From positions 2,719,501-2,783,500 of the forward strand of contig JAEILZ010000009.1 in NCBI GenBank assembly GCA_018873225.1: a stretch of DNA of 64,000 nucleotides, in the 5' to 3' direction. The notes under the pieces were generated by a model that saw only the letters and a program-made list of their open reading frames with translations, was not told the DNA's origin and made no database searches. This stretch comes from [Phialemoniopsis] sp. UDSM-2020. Lineage: Eukaryota > Ascomycota > Sordariomycetes > Thyridiales > Thyridiaceae. The position numbers were made by a program, and so were the translations under genes. This document shows positions 33,457 through 44,612 of this stretch, piece after piece (position 1 is the stretch's first letter; each line of letters starts with the position of its first letter).

Positions 33457-36031
33457 TAGGACAGTTTTGAAAGCTAAGGGAGGGCATGGGCAGTGCTCAG
33501 CACCCTCGGTTGAAGAACTCATTGTCTGAGCGTGACTGGACTTGTCTTGATGAAATGTGCTCTCATGGGCAGGGACACTCATAAAGTCCAAGCGTAAGGG
33601 TCTAGGCTTGCTCGACCCATCCGAGCACCTGCAGGGCTTTGAAGCCCGCAATCTAGTATTGAGTGGCCGTGCGTGTCAGATTAGAAGCGGTGCGAGCCGA
33701 GATGTTCGCATGGACCATGTTCTCCCCGCTCCCCACACAGCTGTGAAAGCCTGATGCTCATGAACCCGGCCATGAGGGTCGTGATGTTGTCAATGACCAC
33801 GAGGTCCAGGCACATGTCGAGGAGCTCGGGCCCACCGCTCGGAGGTTATCCCGATCGACAATGTGTGGGGGGAGGCCGGAAGTGGATGCAGGTAGAAAAG
33901 GGTCAAGCTGAACGGAGCCCACAGGGGGCCAAGGGATGCGAAGGAGGGGTTGCGTCATTGGCGTTTGTGATATGGTACTCGAAAACGACTTGTTGTCTTT
34001 GAAAAAATGATATCTGCATCTTTCGATGAGGGAAATTCGTTCGGCGTGACATTTGTTTGAAGGGATGAAAGCTCACTGATTCCTATCCGAGCTTCCGGCT
34101 CCTGCTCAGGATTTCCATTCCAATCCTCGGGGACCACCAGGGCGCATTCTGTGATCTGGCCTCGATAATCCAGTATGCTACAAGCATCCCCCAGGATCAA
34201 GGATTAATCTCCACAATCGAGAACACCTTGACGAGCATCAAGAAAGGTTCACTGTCCTCTACGCTTGGAATGCCAGCTAGTGTTTGTCCCCGACAAGATA
34301 CCGAGCGAGGGGAAACAGTTGACCTGAAGCCACAATGATTGACACCCATCGAACAGGGGTCAGAGAGGGCGCTAATTTAGACAGAAGCCACCCAAAAGGA
34401 CAGCCCTTGCATCCCTTGCGCCAGTCCCTACTGTCGGATCCCCATGGACTTGAGCCTTTTTGCATGCTCATTGGAGGAGCTGCGGAAAGGAGTCAACGTT
34501 TTCATCTAACCGGGCTTGCTTGTGCTTCAAGCGCTTGCGATCCCACGCTCCATAGAGGTCAGATCGCGGATGAAATCAAGAAAAAAGACGAGGACCTCAT
34601 CTGTTTGCGTCGCGCACAGACACACCAGCCAGAGTCCCATTGCAGCTGAGACCTCCACTTGGCTAACTTGGCTCAGAGATCTGGTGGGGGGAATCGCTGG
34701 GAAAGCGGGTAAAAAAGCAAAATACCCTGATCGCCAGAGTGATCGTCCCAAGGGCAGCTTGTCCTTTCCCATGGCCCAGGCAATGTTCCCTGCCACAGAT
34801 CAGTGATCGACAGTCGCCGCCACGAGCTTCAAATTTCCGAACCAGGAACTATCGACTCCGGGACTCGTCAGCCGCTTGTAGCTCTCACCACGGTGAAGCT
34901 GGTAGAGGTCCATAAAAAGCCTCCAGATAAGGACGAGTCCAGCTCGTCAGGTAGCCAGCCACAGCGCAGGTGAAGGACAGACTAAGCTACGCGTAGATAG
35001 CCCGAGCTGGTGATGTGATGTCGTCTCTCACAGCATAGAGCCCACGTGTGTTGCCTGCCGTGCATTGGGGACGAGTTTCGGAATATGTTGTGCAACGAGA
35101 CGGGGCACACCAGATGTAGAAGCTGAAAAGCAAACACAGACCCTTTTTGTCAATTTATTACTGGCGAATTTTCTCCGATTTGCCTGCATTCTGCACACCT
35201 GCCGAAGAGACAGTTCACAAAAGGATCCTGAGCCAGTACGCTACTGCACGGTAGGAATGCATCTCGTTGAACCGGCCGTTGGATTGCGCCGACACAACGG
35301 GCCTTAGACATGAGCTTGCAATGCTTGTTGCTTCTTTTCCAATGGCGTGACAGCGGTTCATGACCATGAAAAAGTATGCCTTTCACATTGCTTCTGCTCC
35401 TGCAACTACACGAAACGGGGGTCCATGACAGCGTCCTTTGGACCCAAAAGGGGAATGGAGGCGGGGGCATGGTCAACCAGTGTATCTCAAAACGGCTGCA
35501 ATAAGCAATTATCCAAGCCCTCCTAAACGGGCCCCCCCACTCACCCTCCCCCTCGCAGCTGGTGTCCTGATGATGACCACTCCAACTTCGAGCTCCCAAA
35601 GTTCATAGCGCCCTCCTTTATCAGGTCCAAGACATGCATTGGCGTGGAGTTTGAGGGTCCTAGGATGTGTCCGCGTCCGTGGGCTTGAGCGGGGGACCCG
35701 TTCCGCGGTGGATGGTTGGCGGACAGTGCCTGCGCAAGCAGACTGACATGTGGATACGAGAGGTGGGCTCTCCTGTCTAGCTTCATCAAGCATGTCCATC
35801 AAAAAGATCAACACTTGGCCCGTACCGAGGGGTTGGTGCAAGCTGTCAAAGCCATATCAGACTGGCATGCCCACCCCCAAACGGAGGCTCCGAATGGGTC
35901 CAGTGATTGTCCTTTGTCTTTCCTTGCCAACTCTTTCTTCTTTACCAAAGGAAACACTCGGCTTCGAAGTGTACTTGATACCGACTTATACACGCTTCTC
36001 ACAGCGCGTTCTCATCATAAGCTCCGCCACC
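33457..36031. other. Long intergenic region without recognisable genes
   Basis: This 2.6-kb interval is the longest gene-free stretch here. Open frames on both strands are under 160 codons, show no family motifs, and do not splice into anything recognisable. No tRNA cloverleaf or clear terminal repeat is found. It precedes the Rax1-like gene and may include a long 5' leader or a non-coding transcript, but nothing in the sequence proves either. Confidence 0.45.
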
Positions 36032-37589
36032 ATGCGCTTCCCATCGTGGTTGTCGTGGTACAAGAAGCCTGAGTACCGAGACATCAAGGAGTACTCGACT
36101 GCTGTCGGCGCAGGTCGACGACAACCTTCTCCAGATGGACGTAACAAGACGGCGATTCCCAGTCGCCTGAAGCTTGACCGCGTCTTGGAAAACAGAACTT
36201 GTAAGCACTGCTGGTCACACCTCGACATCTTTGATTAGGACGTGTCAGGAGCGAATTACTAATGGACTTGGGTATGAAGGCTCTCCCATGAGTCTGTACG
36301 ACTTTTACATGTATCTCAAGTACATCGAGTTCAGTGCCGAGAACTTGGAGTTCTATATCTGGTGAGTGCCATGCTGCGCCGTACTTCTTCTTACACACAT
36401 GAAGCTTACTGGAAAAAACTAGGTACAAGAATTACGAGGCAGACTACGCGAAGAATGGTGGACTCGATTCGGACAAGGCCTCCTTCCACAGTGAGAGCAC
36501 ATCATCGGTTGCCAAGCTGGGAGAGCAGATCAGCAGTTCCACCACTGAACTGGCAGATCTCTCGTCGGTAGACCCAGAGATTGGTAAGAAGTCCATGTCA
36601 CCCAATAGTTCAAAGGGAAGCGCTGACAAATATGGTAGCGAGGGAAACGCTAGAAAAGATCACGCAACTCATCAGCTCCGAGGCGGTCTGCTCAAACGGC
36701 AAATGCGACAGGTCATCCGTCACAGACCGCTTCAAGAACCTGACGAAGCCGAGCGAGTCCCCCCAGCTTAGCCGCAAAGAGACCGCTGCAGCAGCTGTTG
36801 CCGCCGCGCCAACACTCGACATTCTGGGAGCAGACTCGACCGCTATCAACACGACAAGCCGTGGAGGTCTCAACGCCGTTATTCAGGCATTCCTCGTTCC
36901 CGGCGCTAAGAAGGAGCTCAACGTCCCGCCCTCCATGCGGGACGAAGCTCTTGCCGCCTTGCAGAACTCTTCTGATCCTCGTCACCTCCGTCCCGTTGCT
37001 GACCACGTCTATCTCCTGCTCCGTAACTGCTCCCACCGCAACTTCGTGCGCCTCGGCGTCTCCAATGGTACATTTGAGACGATTTGTGTGGCCACCTCTC
37101 TGGGCATCGTCCTCACACTCGCCGGCTTCCTATGTGTCTTGCTGCGCGCGTTTGCGGCTCCCCACATCCACGCACAACCTCGCTGGGACGCCTTTGCTGC
37201 TTGGCCTCTGTGGTGGCTGGGCATCAGCTTGATCCTCTCGGGCCTGAGAGGTTCTTGCTTCTTCTTGTTGCTTTTTACTCGCCGCCAACCGCTTCCGTGG
37301 GAGCGCTTCGACGATGGGGCATCGATGCACTCGCAGCGCTCCAGCATTCTGCACCGGGTTTCGAGACTGATGATCTTCGACCGTAAACTTGTGAGTGTCT
37401 CACCTCCCTTTTATGTATCTTGTTATTCAATCTTACTAATCCTGCATCTAGAGGGTCAAGGATGTGCACCTCCGCCGTCTTCAGCACAAGATTGTCATCC
37501 AAAGTCTTCTTGGGGGCGCCATTTTCGCCAGCTTGGGGGTTCTTGTCTTCATCTTCTTGCCGATTTGGTCAGATGATATCAGAGCTTGA
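36032..37589 (+). CDS. rax1: Rax1-like RGS-domain membrane protein
   Basis: Five exons (36032-36200, 36280-36361, 36423-36583, 36639-37390, 37452-37589) encode 433 residues, matching yeast Rax1 (435). Rax1 works with Rax2 at the plasma membrane as a polarity/bud-site landmark; in moulds the homologs affect polarity and stress. The RGS-like domain spans roughly residues 50-260: MSLYDFYMYLKYIEFSAENLEFYIW, then the insert with LSSVDPEI, and the final helices LNVPPSMRDEALAAL and FVRLGVSNGTFETI. Three membrane helices end the protein: SLGIVLTLAGFLCVLL, LWWLGISLILSGLRGSCFF, and LGGAIFASLGVLVFIFLPIW. The junction N-R-T-C-S-P-M across intron 1 uses the third of several AG sites (36279), which alone keeps frame. 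Start ATG at 36032 follows an in-frame-free leader. Confidence 0.88.
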
Positions 37590-38244
37590 ATATGGCAGTA
37601 TGATTTGATGCTACGTTGTTATTTATGACCAGCGGAAAATGTTCTTGTGATTGTCTGGCGCAGGTTGAAATGTCGTTCAATGGATTTGGTGTACATATTT
37701 GATAAGAAATTATTAGGGTCAACAGATGGCATCTCCCACCATGTAAGTATTAGTGGCACCGAACTGCATGGTATCTACAATATGTAGAAGCTCACCCCAG
37801 ATGACTTACTGTCAAACCAAAGGGGGGCGATTAGGGGTCAAATCTAATGGTATTGAGGTGTCTTTTTAATCAAAATTAACGCGTACTGCGTGGTCAGGGG
37901 AAGGGCAAATCTAACTAAGGCGGTATATCCCACAGAACCAGCCTCTCAAGTCTTGAGATGCATGCCACTACCCCCTTTGGGATAGGCCCGGTGTCGCCTC
38001 AACATGTCTAATAGCGGTTGCGGGAACGCGTGCATCTCCATGTGCACAGAGTCTGTGCACATGGCGGAGCGAAGCCGAGATTCACGTCAGACACCTCTGA
38101 GATACGAAAAGAAAAGGCACCAGCCTGAAAAGACCCTCTAAGACTGGCCTCTCTAATGAAATGCGCTCTGATGAAATATATTGGACAGAAGCACAGCTCC
38201 TTGGTTCGATCCAGGGGACCGAGTCTGTCTGGCCAGTCACGCTC
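37590..38244. other. Convergent 3' intergenic region containing a 27-bp palindrome
   Basis: This stretch lies between the stops of the Rax1-like (plus) and PTH11-like (minus) genes. It holds one striking palindrome (38038-38064, listed separately) and otherwise nothing recognisable. Confidence 0.5.
38038..38064. repeat. 27-bp perfect palindrome (13-bp arms, 1-bp centre)
   Basis: The arms CCATGTGCACAGA (38038-38050) and its exact reverse complement (38052-38064) flank a single G at 38051. It lies about 180 bp beyond the PTH11-like stop and 450 bp beyond the Rax1-like stop. It can fold as a hairpin in RNA from either strand or serve as a symmetric protein-binding site. Function unknown. Confidence 0.85.
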
Positions 38245-39728
38245 TTACCAGCCGCTTTTGGCACTCCTCTGGTTCTCAGTGTCCGCAGACTCGTGACTGA
38301 CAGTGAAGACTTGCGTCTTCACGATCCGCGTCGTGTCGTCTTCCAGAGAGCTGTGATCCCTCACCGTCTGGTCCAGCACGCTTTCGCCTGCAGGTCTCGA
38401 CTTGCTTCCCTGGCCCCGACGGCCCTTCGCCCAACGTTTACCACTCGAGTCGTCGAGCTGATACGAGGGCGAGAAGTTCTGGTTCTCGTACGTCGGGTAT
38501 GATTTGTCTTGGGTTGTGCCAAAGATGCCAAACTGCTGGAAGAGCGGACGTAGTCCTGCCAAGGACCCGGCCACCAAGCCAAGGTTGTATTCGATGGCCA
38601 TCCAGTATAAGGAGGACGCTCCTTCAACTGGCGTAGGCTTCCGTTAGCACAAAACGGGCTCCAAATGGTCTTGGGTGGGTGGGGCCGAGCCTTACATGTG
38701 GTGTCTGTCGATCCAGTCTTGTAAAAGTTCAAACTCTTGAACCTAATTGCCGGCGCGATGCAAGCAACGATGGCACTGCTGAAAATGGCCAGGAGGGCCG
38801 TGCTCTTTGCAGAGCTCAGGTTGAGCTTGAATAGGACGGGGAAGGGAAGGAGGAGGATGACGATGTCGCAGGCGAAGATGACGACGGCCTGGTACATGAA
38901 AATACCATAGGCAACCATTGGACCGAAGCAGTGCTCGGCTCTCTCAGGCGACATGAGGAAGGGCAGGTCGTATGAGTATTTTGGCGGGTTGCATTGAAAT
39001 GCTGCCAGGAAGGTGCCGGAGATCGTGAAGAGGGCGAGGAATATTAACAATCCTAAAGTCGTGCGCTGGATATATGCTGATTCATGCCTCGTTAACGACA
39101 AGGTTCATTCACATGGCAGAGGGCTGTGCTCAACTCACGGGTAGGAAACACCCGCCGCAAGAAAAGCAAGAGGCTGGACTTGACGGCGAAAGAAATAGAC
39201 AAATACATGCAGATGCAAACATAGTAAAGCTGAGGGACACACGGTCAGCCAACCATTAAACGAGACTCCGAGGTGGAAAAGAGGTCCGTCCTACCATGAA
39301 CCATTGCTGGAGATCCGAGGCTGATACATGTTCAATGTGTTTCCCAGCGCCATAGTAGACCACTGCGAGACCAATTCCATTGAATGCAGTAACGAATGCC
39401 TAGTCCGAGCATGTTAGTCGAGGGTGCCATGGCACACAGTTGAGCGTTGCTCGGTCGGGCCCAATAGTAGAACGGAGGGGCTCTTACAAGGCCGAGAAGA
39501 CAAGCCCAGTCGTCGAGGCCGAAGGCACGGAGCATAAATTTGCGAACACACAGCTAGTATCGTTAGCCGTGGGAACATGGAATTGCCAACCTTGGTTGGG
39601 ACGATACGCACCCGGGCACCGCACACCAGTATCGCCAAGGCGCCTGTGCCGATGATGGTGCCATATGAGACGCCAATCTCGTACTTTTCATCGGCGCCCA
39701 GCGGACCGGTATAAGGCACGGCGGACAT
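38245..39728 (-). CDS. PTH11-like integral membrane protein (fungal rhodopsin-type, seven helices)
   Basis: Six exons (39728-39612, 39553-39488, 39399-39295, 39229-39139, 39076-38696, 38627-38245) encode 380 residues. The family, named after the Magnaporthe Pth11 receptor, is thought to sense surface or chemical cues at the plasma membrane. The conserved block LCVRKFMLRAFGLDDWACLLG after helix 1 is diagnostic, followed by FAVKSSLLLFLRRVFP, the extracellular loop QCNPPKYSYDLP, and LLLPFPVLFKLNLSSAKS with ALLAIFSSAIVACIAPAIR. SSLYWMAIEYNLGLVAGSLAGLRPLF is the last helix. No CFEM domain precedes the first helix, so it belongs to the CFEM-less class. The C-tail is polar. Six small exons join only in this frame, which supports the model. 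Ligand unknown. Confidence 0.92.
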
Positions 39729-41123
39729 GGTGGGCGAGTCGGCAACTGTTCAGCACTCGCACGTCTTTGCTTTCAATCATCAGTCTTGCAGAAGGTCGGC
39801 CTCGGACAGGAAACTCTGTTTTAATATGCATCTCCTATCTGCCACACGGTGCCAGGCGTAAAAACGGGGCTCCTGTGATCTCCAGGAGCAGGCCCGGTTT
39901 GCAGCCGTCCAGACCTGAGTGGCCCCCACCCCCTTTATTGTGTCCTGCGGTCAGCGACAGATCAGGTCAAACGTAACGGCGTTTGGTCGTCCAGCAGGGG
40001 ACTCGCATGTTATCCCTTCTATTTACGTACTCTGCATTCGAGGGTACCGGCCGACAACTGAGCCGACTGAAGATCGGTAACTCATGCACCGCCTTGAGGA
40101 CGTGGGGGTGATCCAAAAACACGTCGGTCTGTCGCCCACTAGCACAGCATGCACAGTAGCCCCAGCATCCGAGACATTTAGCCCGGTTGCCCAGATGATA
40201 GCTTGAATTGCTGGGACTCTGTTTGGGTGACGCTGCCCACGGGCAAAGTTGCTGTGGATACTGTTGGAAGAAAACCTTGTCATTAAGTACGTCTGTAGCA
40301 TGACTATTCCTGGTAAAGGCTCGTGAGGCTCCGCATTGCAGATTGCAGCCACTGGTTTCAGTGCCGATCACTCATTCCGTACTCCGTACTCGTAACGATA
40401 TTCCGGCAGCCAGGGTATCCCCTTAGCTGTGGTGACGGCAGTCCATCTTACCTAAACACGTAGGCGTGCACGGACATTCACCTTGATATTTGGTGATGAT
40501 TGGATATTTAAATCGGGACTGCCGTCACCACAGCTAAGGGGATATGTACATAGACCCTCAAGAGTGCAATACCAGCGGACCAGGGCGACTACGAAGTATG
40601 TGCTGAAAGGATATTCCCGGTGGCAACATTGAATCTGCGCTCCCGCCAGTGAAATGCGTCAGAGCTCTGAAGGAGGTTCGAGAGTGGAGAAAGGAACCTT
40701 TCGCATCTCCCTTTAATACATAACAGGTATCTTTTTCCTACGCTTGTAGGTTTATTGTCCACGGTGGGATGGTTATGCAGTGAAAAAGCCCCCCCCACAA
40801 TATCCGTTACGGGAATAGCCGCCTAGTCCCGGTAACTACGCTCTAGGTTCTTTGCCAATACAAGCTAACGTTTTCTTGGAGGGTTAATTAGGGGGGGCGT
40901 TTCTTTTAACTGCAACCTCCGTAAATGACCCGGTATGCTTTCCTAACCCCTTTTTTGGTCGTTTGACTGGCCAGATTGTCCCACGATGCGCCCGCCACCC
41001 AGGCTCTGGGGAGCATAGGCGACCAGAATAAATGATCCATAAACCCCTCTTGCCACGTTCTTCTGAGCGGGCCCTCAGCCAACCTCGGCCCTATTCGTCC
41101 CTACTCTTCCCTCTCTCGACACC
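39729..41123. other. Intergenic region holding a MITE-like element
   Basis: This 1.4-kb region between the divergent PTH11-like and PaxM-like genes contains the inverted-repeat element at 40416-40544. A short tandem of CCGTACT (about 40378-40391) also occurs, a simple motif. No gene is recognisable. Confidence 0.5.
40416..40544. mobile_element. MITE-like element, perfect 29-bp terminal inverted repeats, TA ends
   Basis: Left arm 40416-40444 (beginning TATCCCCTTAGCTGTGG) and right arm 40516-40544 are exact reverse complements over 29 bp. They enclose a 71-bp AT-leaning spacer without an open reading frame. Both ends read TA, so the structure fits a 125-bp core flanked by a TA duplication, the Tc1/mariner target-site signature (TA is self-complementary, so this cannot be separated from the repeat itself). 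The arms have no mismatch, suggesting a young copy or a constrained hairpin. No transposase is in the window, so movement would need one in trans. Alternative: a hairpin RNA precursor. Confidence 0.72.
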
Positions 41124-42517
41124 ATGGCGGACTCAGCTGACCGGTTCAAGGTCATCATCGCCGGCGGAAGCCTAGTCGGGCTCGCCACGGCACTGGCCCT
41201 GGAGAAGGCCGGGATCGACTTTGTCGTGCTGGAGAAGCGCGACATCGCCCCGCACATGGGCGCCTCCATCTCCATCCACCCGCACACCCAGAGGGTGATG
41301 GAGCAGCTCGGAGTGTGGCCGGAGATCAAGGCAGGCGTCATCCCGCTCGTAAATCGGCACCACTATGGCCCGGACGGTAACTTGTTCGAGGACTCGAATA
41401 TCCTGCAGGAGATCTCCAAAATGTAATGCAAGAATTCAAAAATCGCAATGTTCGATGAGCAAGCCCTGCTGACGGACGTTTGAAAAGGACCCTGGACCGT
41501 TGGACGGTATTCATGGAGCGGAAGTTTTGGCTTGGCGCCATCTATAAGCAGATACAAGACAAGTCCAGAGTGCGGGCACAGGATGGCATAGTGTCCTATG
41601 TGGAGACGGACGATGGAGTAGAGGTCACCACTGCTAGCGGGGAGGTCATCCGTGGTGACATCCTGGTCGGCGCCGACGGTATTCACAGCGCCGTGAGACG
41701 ACTGATGGCCGACCACACCGAGAGCACCGATGCTACTGCTGCCAGGCAGATGCGCGAAGGGTTTGAGGCCACCTATCAGTGCATTTTTGCGACTTCGAGG
41801 AACGAGGACTCGACAGGGAAGCCATTCCTGCCCGGCGGCATGGTGCACAACGTCTACTACCGCGGGTTCTCTGGTGTCTGTGCCGCGGGCCAGCCCGGCC
41901 TTGCCTTCTGGTTCTTGTTCGTCAAGAGCGACAAGGTGACCAAGACCCCCAACACGCCGCGCTTCACCCAAGAAGAGACGGATGCCATCATGGCTAAGCA
42001 CGGCCACAACAAGATTGGACCTGGCTACACGTTCCAGGATCTCTGGGACAGCCGGGTCAAGGCGGCCATGCTACCACTCGAGGAAGGCGTGTTGCAAACC
42101 AAGTGGAACTCGGGAGGCAGAGTAGTGTTGGTCGGAGACTCTGTGCACAAGGCGACTGTCAACCCGGGGCTTGGAGGTAACCTGGCCATCGAGGGTGTTG
42201 TCCACCTTGTGAATGAGCTGGTGACGCTGGTAAGGCGCTGTGAGGAGGAAACCCGGAGGAAGCCAAGCAATGCTGATCTTGTGGCGGCCTTTGACACGTA
42301 TGAGACAAAACAGCGACCCCATGCCGGGATGATTGTCAACATGTCTGGCCATATCACCCGTTACGAGGCGATGGAGACGTGGTTCCTGAGAGGCTTCCGC
42401 GTACTCTCGCCGTGGGTTAGCGATAAGCTCAAGGCGAATGGCTTCGTGAGCTATATCAAGGGAGGACCGTGGTTGAACTACTTGCCCAACCCGGACGATG
42501 AAAGGGCCAAGGCCTAA
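41124..42517 (+). CDS. PaxM-like FAD-dependent monooxygenase
   Basis: Two exons (41124-41422 and 41488-42517) encode 442 residues. Flavin motifs: FKVIIAGGSLVGLATALALE with a terminal acidic residue binding ribose (VVLEKRD), the block GASISIHPHTQRVMEQLG, DILVGADGIHSAVRR, and the late VLVGDSVHKATVNPGLGGN. That last form (GDSxHK...NPGxGGN) is typical of the PaxM/MAK1-like epoxidase and hydroxylase group, many of which act in meroterpenoid, indole-diterpene or isoflavonoid-detoxification routes. Unlike several relatives there is no clear C-terminal membrane helix; the protein ends in SYIKGGPWLNYLPNPDDERAKA. No prenyltransferase, cyclase or synthase gene is within the window, so a cluster role is unproven. 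The intron donor GTAATG is weak, but frame and family alignment support it. Confidence 0.9.
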
Positions 42518-43547
42518 GTTTGTCGGGTTCTTTGTCGTATATGAGCGTTGAATCTCTTGCCTGATTACCCTCTAGCCCTACATCTAATCATATCCCTCTG
42601 ACTCGCTACTTGCGATGTAATTCAAAATCCGGGATTAAGAGAGCGGTGAGCGACTATGCAAGTGTTGATATTGGTCAACCTAAGAAGCACCCAAAGATGA
42701 AAGCAGAACCTAGCAATGAGCATTACATTACTCAGTATCTGGAGGAGTCATTAACAAGGCGCTTCTTCACCACCGAATCATTCCGCAGCCTTGACAGAGC
42801 CTCAATGACAGTAGCCTCCCGCACCCCCTCCCTCAACCCGAGGGAACTAAACGGCCCTCACACCAAGTCCCCGTCCGGCGACGCAATCCCGATATGAACC
42901 GTACGCGACCCTAAGGGTGAGGCCCTTGTGCACCCAGCTCACCCTGGTGGATAGAGCTCGGTGATCCGAAGAAACTCCGATTGTAAATGACATCAAGTGG
43001 CATAGGCTTGGTGCTTCTGAGCTCCATGGTGACTATTTGACAACACTTTCCCTCCTCATCACCAACCCATCATGACCATAAGGAAAGCTTGTGTAGAGGC
43101 CCCAAGAAGTCACAGATCCACAACGGCCTGGCTTACCTACCCCGGCTTTTACACAAAGGTGGTTGATTTCCAGCCAAAAAAAGGCATTCTAGATATCAGG
43201 TCAAGACTATGTCTTGGAAGTGATTGGCCACTGAAACCTTGGTGGGGAGCTTTCACAAAAGCCATACCACAGCAATTTGAAGACCTTCCAGAGCAAATGA
43301 TAATAGACATGATATCTTAAGCAATATTGATACTGAACCAACAGTGAGGAAAAGGTGAGGATATGGTCAAAAAGGGCTGAAAGTACTTGGTGAATGATAG
43401 TGATAGTGAGTGAAATGTTGCAGCCGCCTTGACCAAGTACTCCATTTTGTGCGGTCATTTCCCACACTACCTCAGGCCCTTCTTCCTGTGCATTTCTATT
43501 TATGGGCAGCAAGTTCTGCAGAAGGCTCTCTTTCTAGGAACTTGAAG
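42518..43547. other. Intergenic, no gene seen
   Basis: This 1.0-kb stretch lies between the monooxygenase and the acetyltransferase. Short frames of 80-100 codons occur but show no domain, signal peptide or sensible splice partner. No RNA gene or repeat is evident. Confidence 0.45.
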
Positions 43548-44377
43548 ATGAATGCATTCACTGGAGGAAACGAGGCCTTTCGCGCGGCGCGAGATCGCTG
43601 CGCCACAGCCTGCATGGAGTTCAATGAGAAGGCTGAGAAGGCCACCCTCAAAGAGAAGACTGCTCTCTGGCTCAAGTAAGTGAGGAGTACCTGTCTCTAT
43701 TTGGCTTCAAGCTTCGTTGGACTCATTTACCATGTCTTTGCATGAATGATTAGCACTAATTTGGCCCTTAGGATTGTCTCGCCCGACTCGGATGCGGCCA
43801 CTATGCCAACCCTGGAGCAGGCCTTCACCAGCCCGAACATCAAGCCACAGATTCCTTTCGTCAAAGGCCCCATCTTCATCGACTATGGCCTTCGGGTACG
43901 GATTGGTGGGTCCACCTTCATCAACCGCGGTTGCAAGATCCTCGACACCCCCGTTGCCGACGTCGTGATTGGCGAGGGTTGCCTGCTGGGACCCGACGTA
44001 ACCATCATATCTGTCAGCCATCCATTGCGCGCAGAAGACCGGGCCGAGGCCAAGACTGGCCGCCCGGCGAGCTATGGAGAGCGAGTTCAAGTGGGAGATG
44101 ATGTCTGGATCGGCGCTGGTGTCATTGTTCTGTAAGTATCTTCGACCCAGGGAAACTTATTGATCCTACACGGAGATCGCTAACAGACTCAAGGCCTGGT
44201 GTCACCATTGGATCCGGCGCGGTGATCGGTTCTAGCAGCATTGTTACCCGCGACATTCCTCCCAAGACGCTTGCCGTCGGCTCTCCTGCAAAGGTCATCC
44301 GCAGCCTGGAAAACGAACAACCCCCTGCTGTTGCGGGCATTGCACGCACGCTGGAGGAGGCGCTTCGCTTGGGTTGA
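43548..44377 (+). CDS. Maltose/galactoside O-acetyltransferase family (hexapeptide repeat)
   Basis: Three exons (43548-43675, 43772-44131, 44194-44377) encode 223 residues. The enzyme would transfer acetyl from acetyl-CoA to a sugar or related hydroxyl in the cytosol. The N-terminal Mac helix ([20 protein letters not shown]) is followed by a left-handed beta-helix with hexapeptide turns: [63 protein letters not shown] and [11 protein letters not shown]. The catalytic His lies in [11 protein letters not shown], matching the SHPL of maltose acetyltransferases. Length is close to the family norm. The final intron ends at the second of two AG sites (44193), which alone restores LPGVTIG. It converges on the NLR gene (235 bp between stops). 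Acceptor substrate unknown. Confidence 0.92.
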
Positions 44378-44612
44378 TAGACATGCAGACTCTTTCCAGC
44401 AGCCAGGAATTGGATCGATAATGGCCGCCCGAGCATATTTCGGGTGGATATAAAGACGAAGGGGTGCCATTGTCGGCCGCACACTTGGTTATTAATAGTC
44501 ATGTCGGTAGTAGACATGTAACGTCTAATGAAACGACGTGGCCAGTCGCTTGATGCCTATATTCTTTGATTCTCTTGGGAACCTTCTCTAGCCCAAGTGC
44601 TTGATTGCCGTA

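Noticed and set aside
36201..36279. Nearer acceptors at 36239 or 36249 for the first Rax1 intron
   Set aside because: They bring in extra residues or a wrong frame before SPMSLYDFYMYL; the AG at 36279 alone fits the family.
37830..37850. Small hairpin around GGGTCAAAT resembling a T arm
   Set aside because: Loop length is wrong for a T arm and no other tRNA arm can be built.
38203..38212. tRNA-like B box (GGTTCGATCC)
   Set aside because: No A box at the right distance, and the T-stem, anticodon arm and acceptor stem do not pair.
40371..40395. CCGTACT tandem as a functional repeat
   Set aside because: Only about two units are present; too short to separate from chance.
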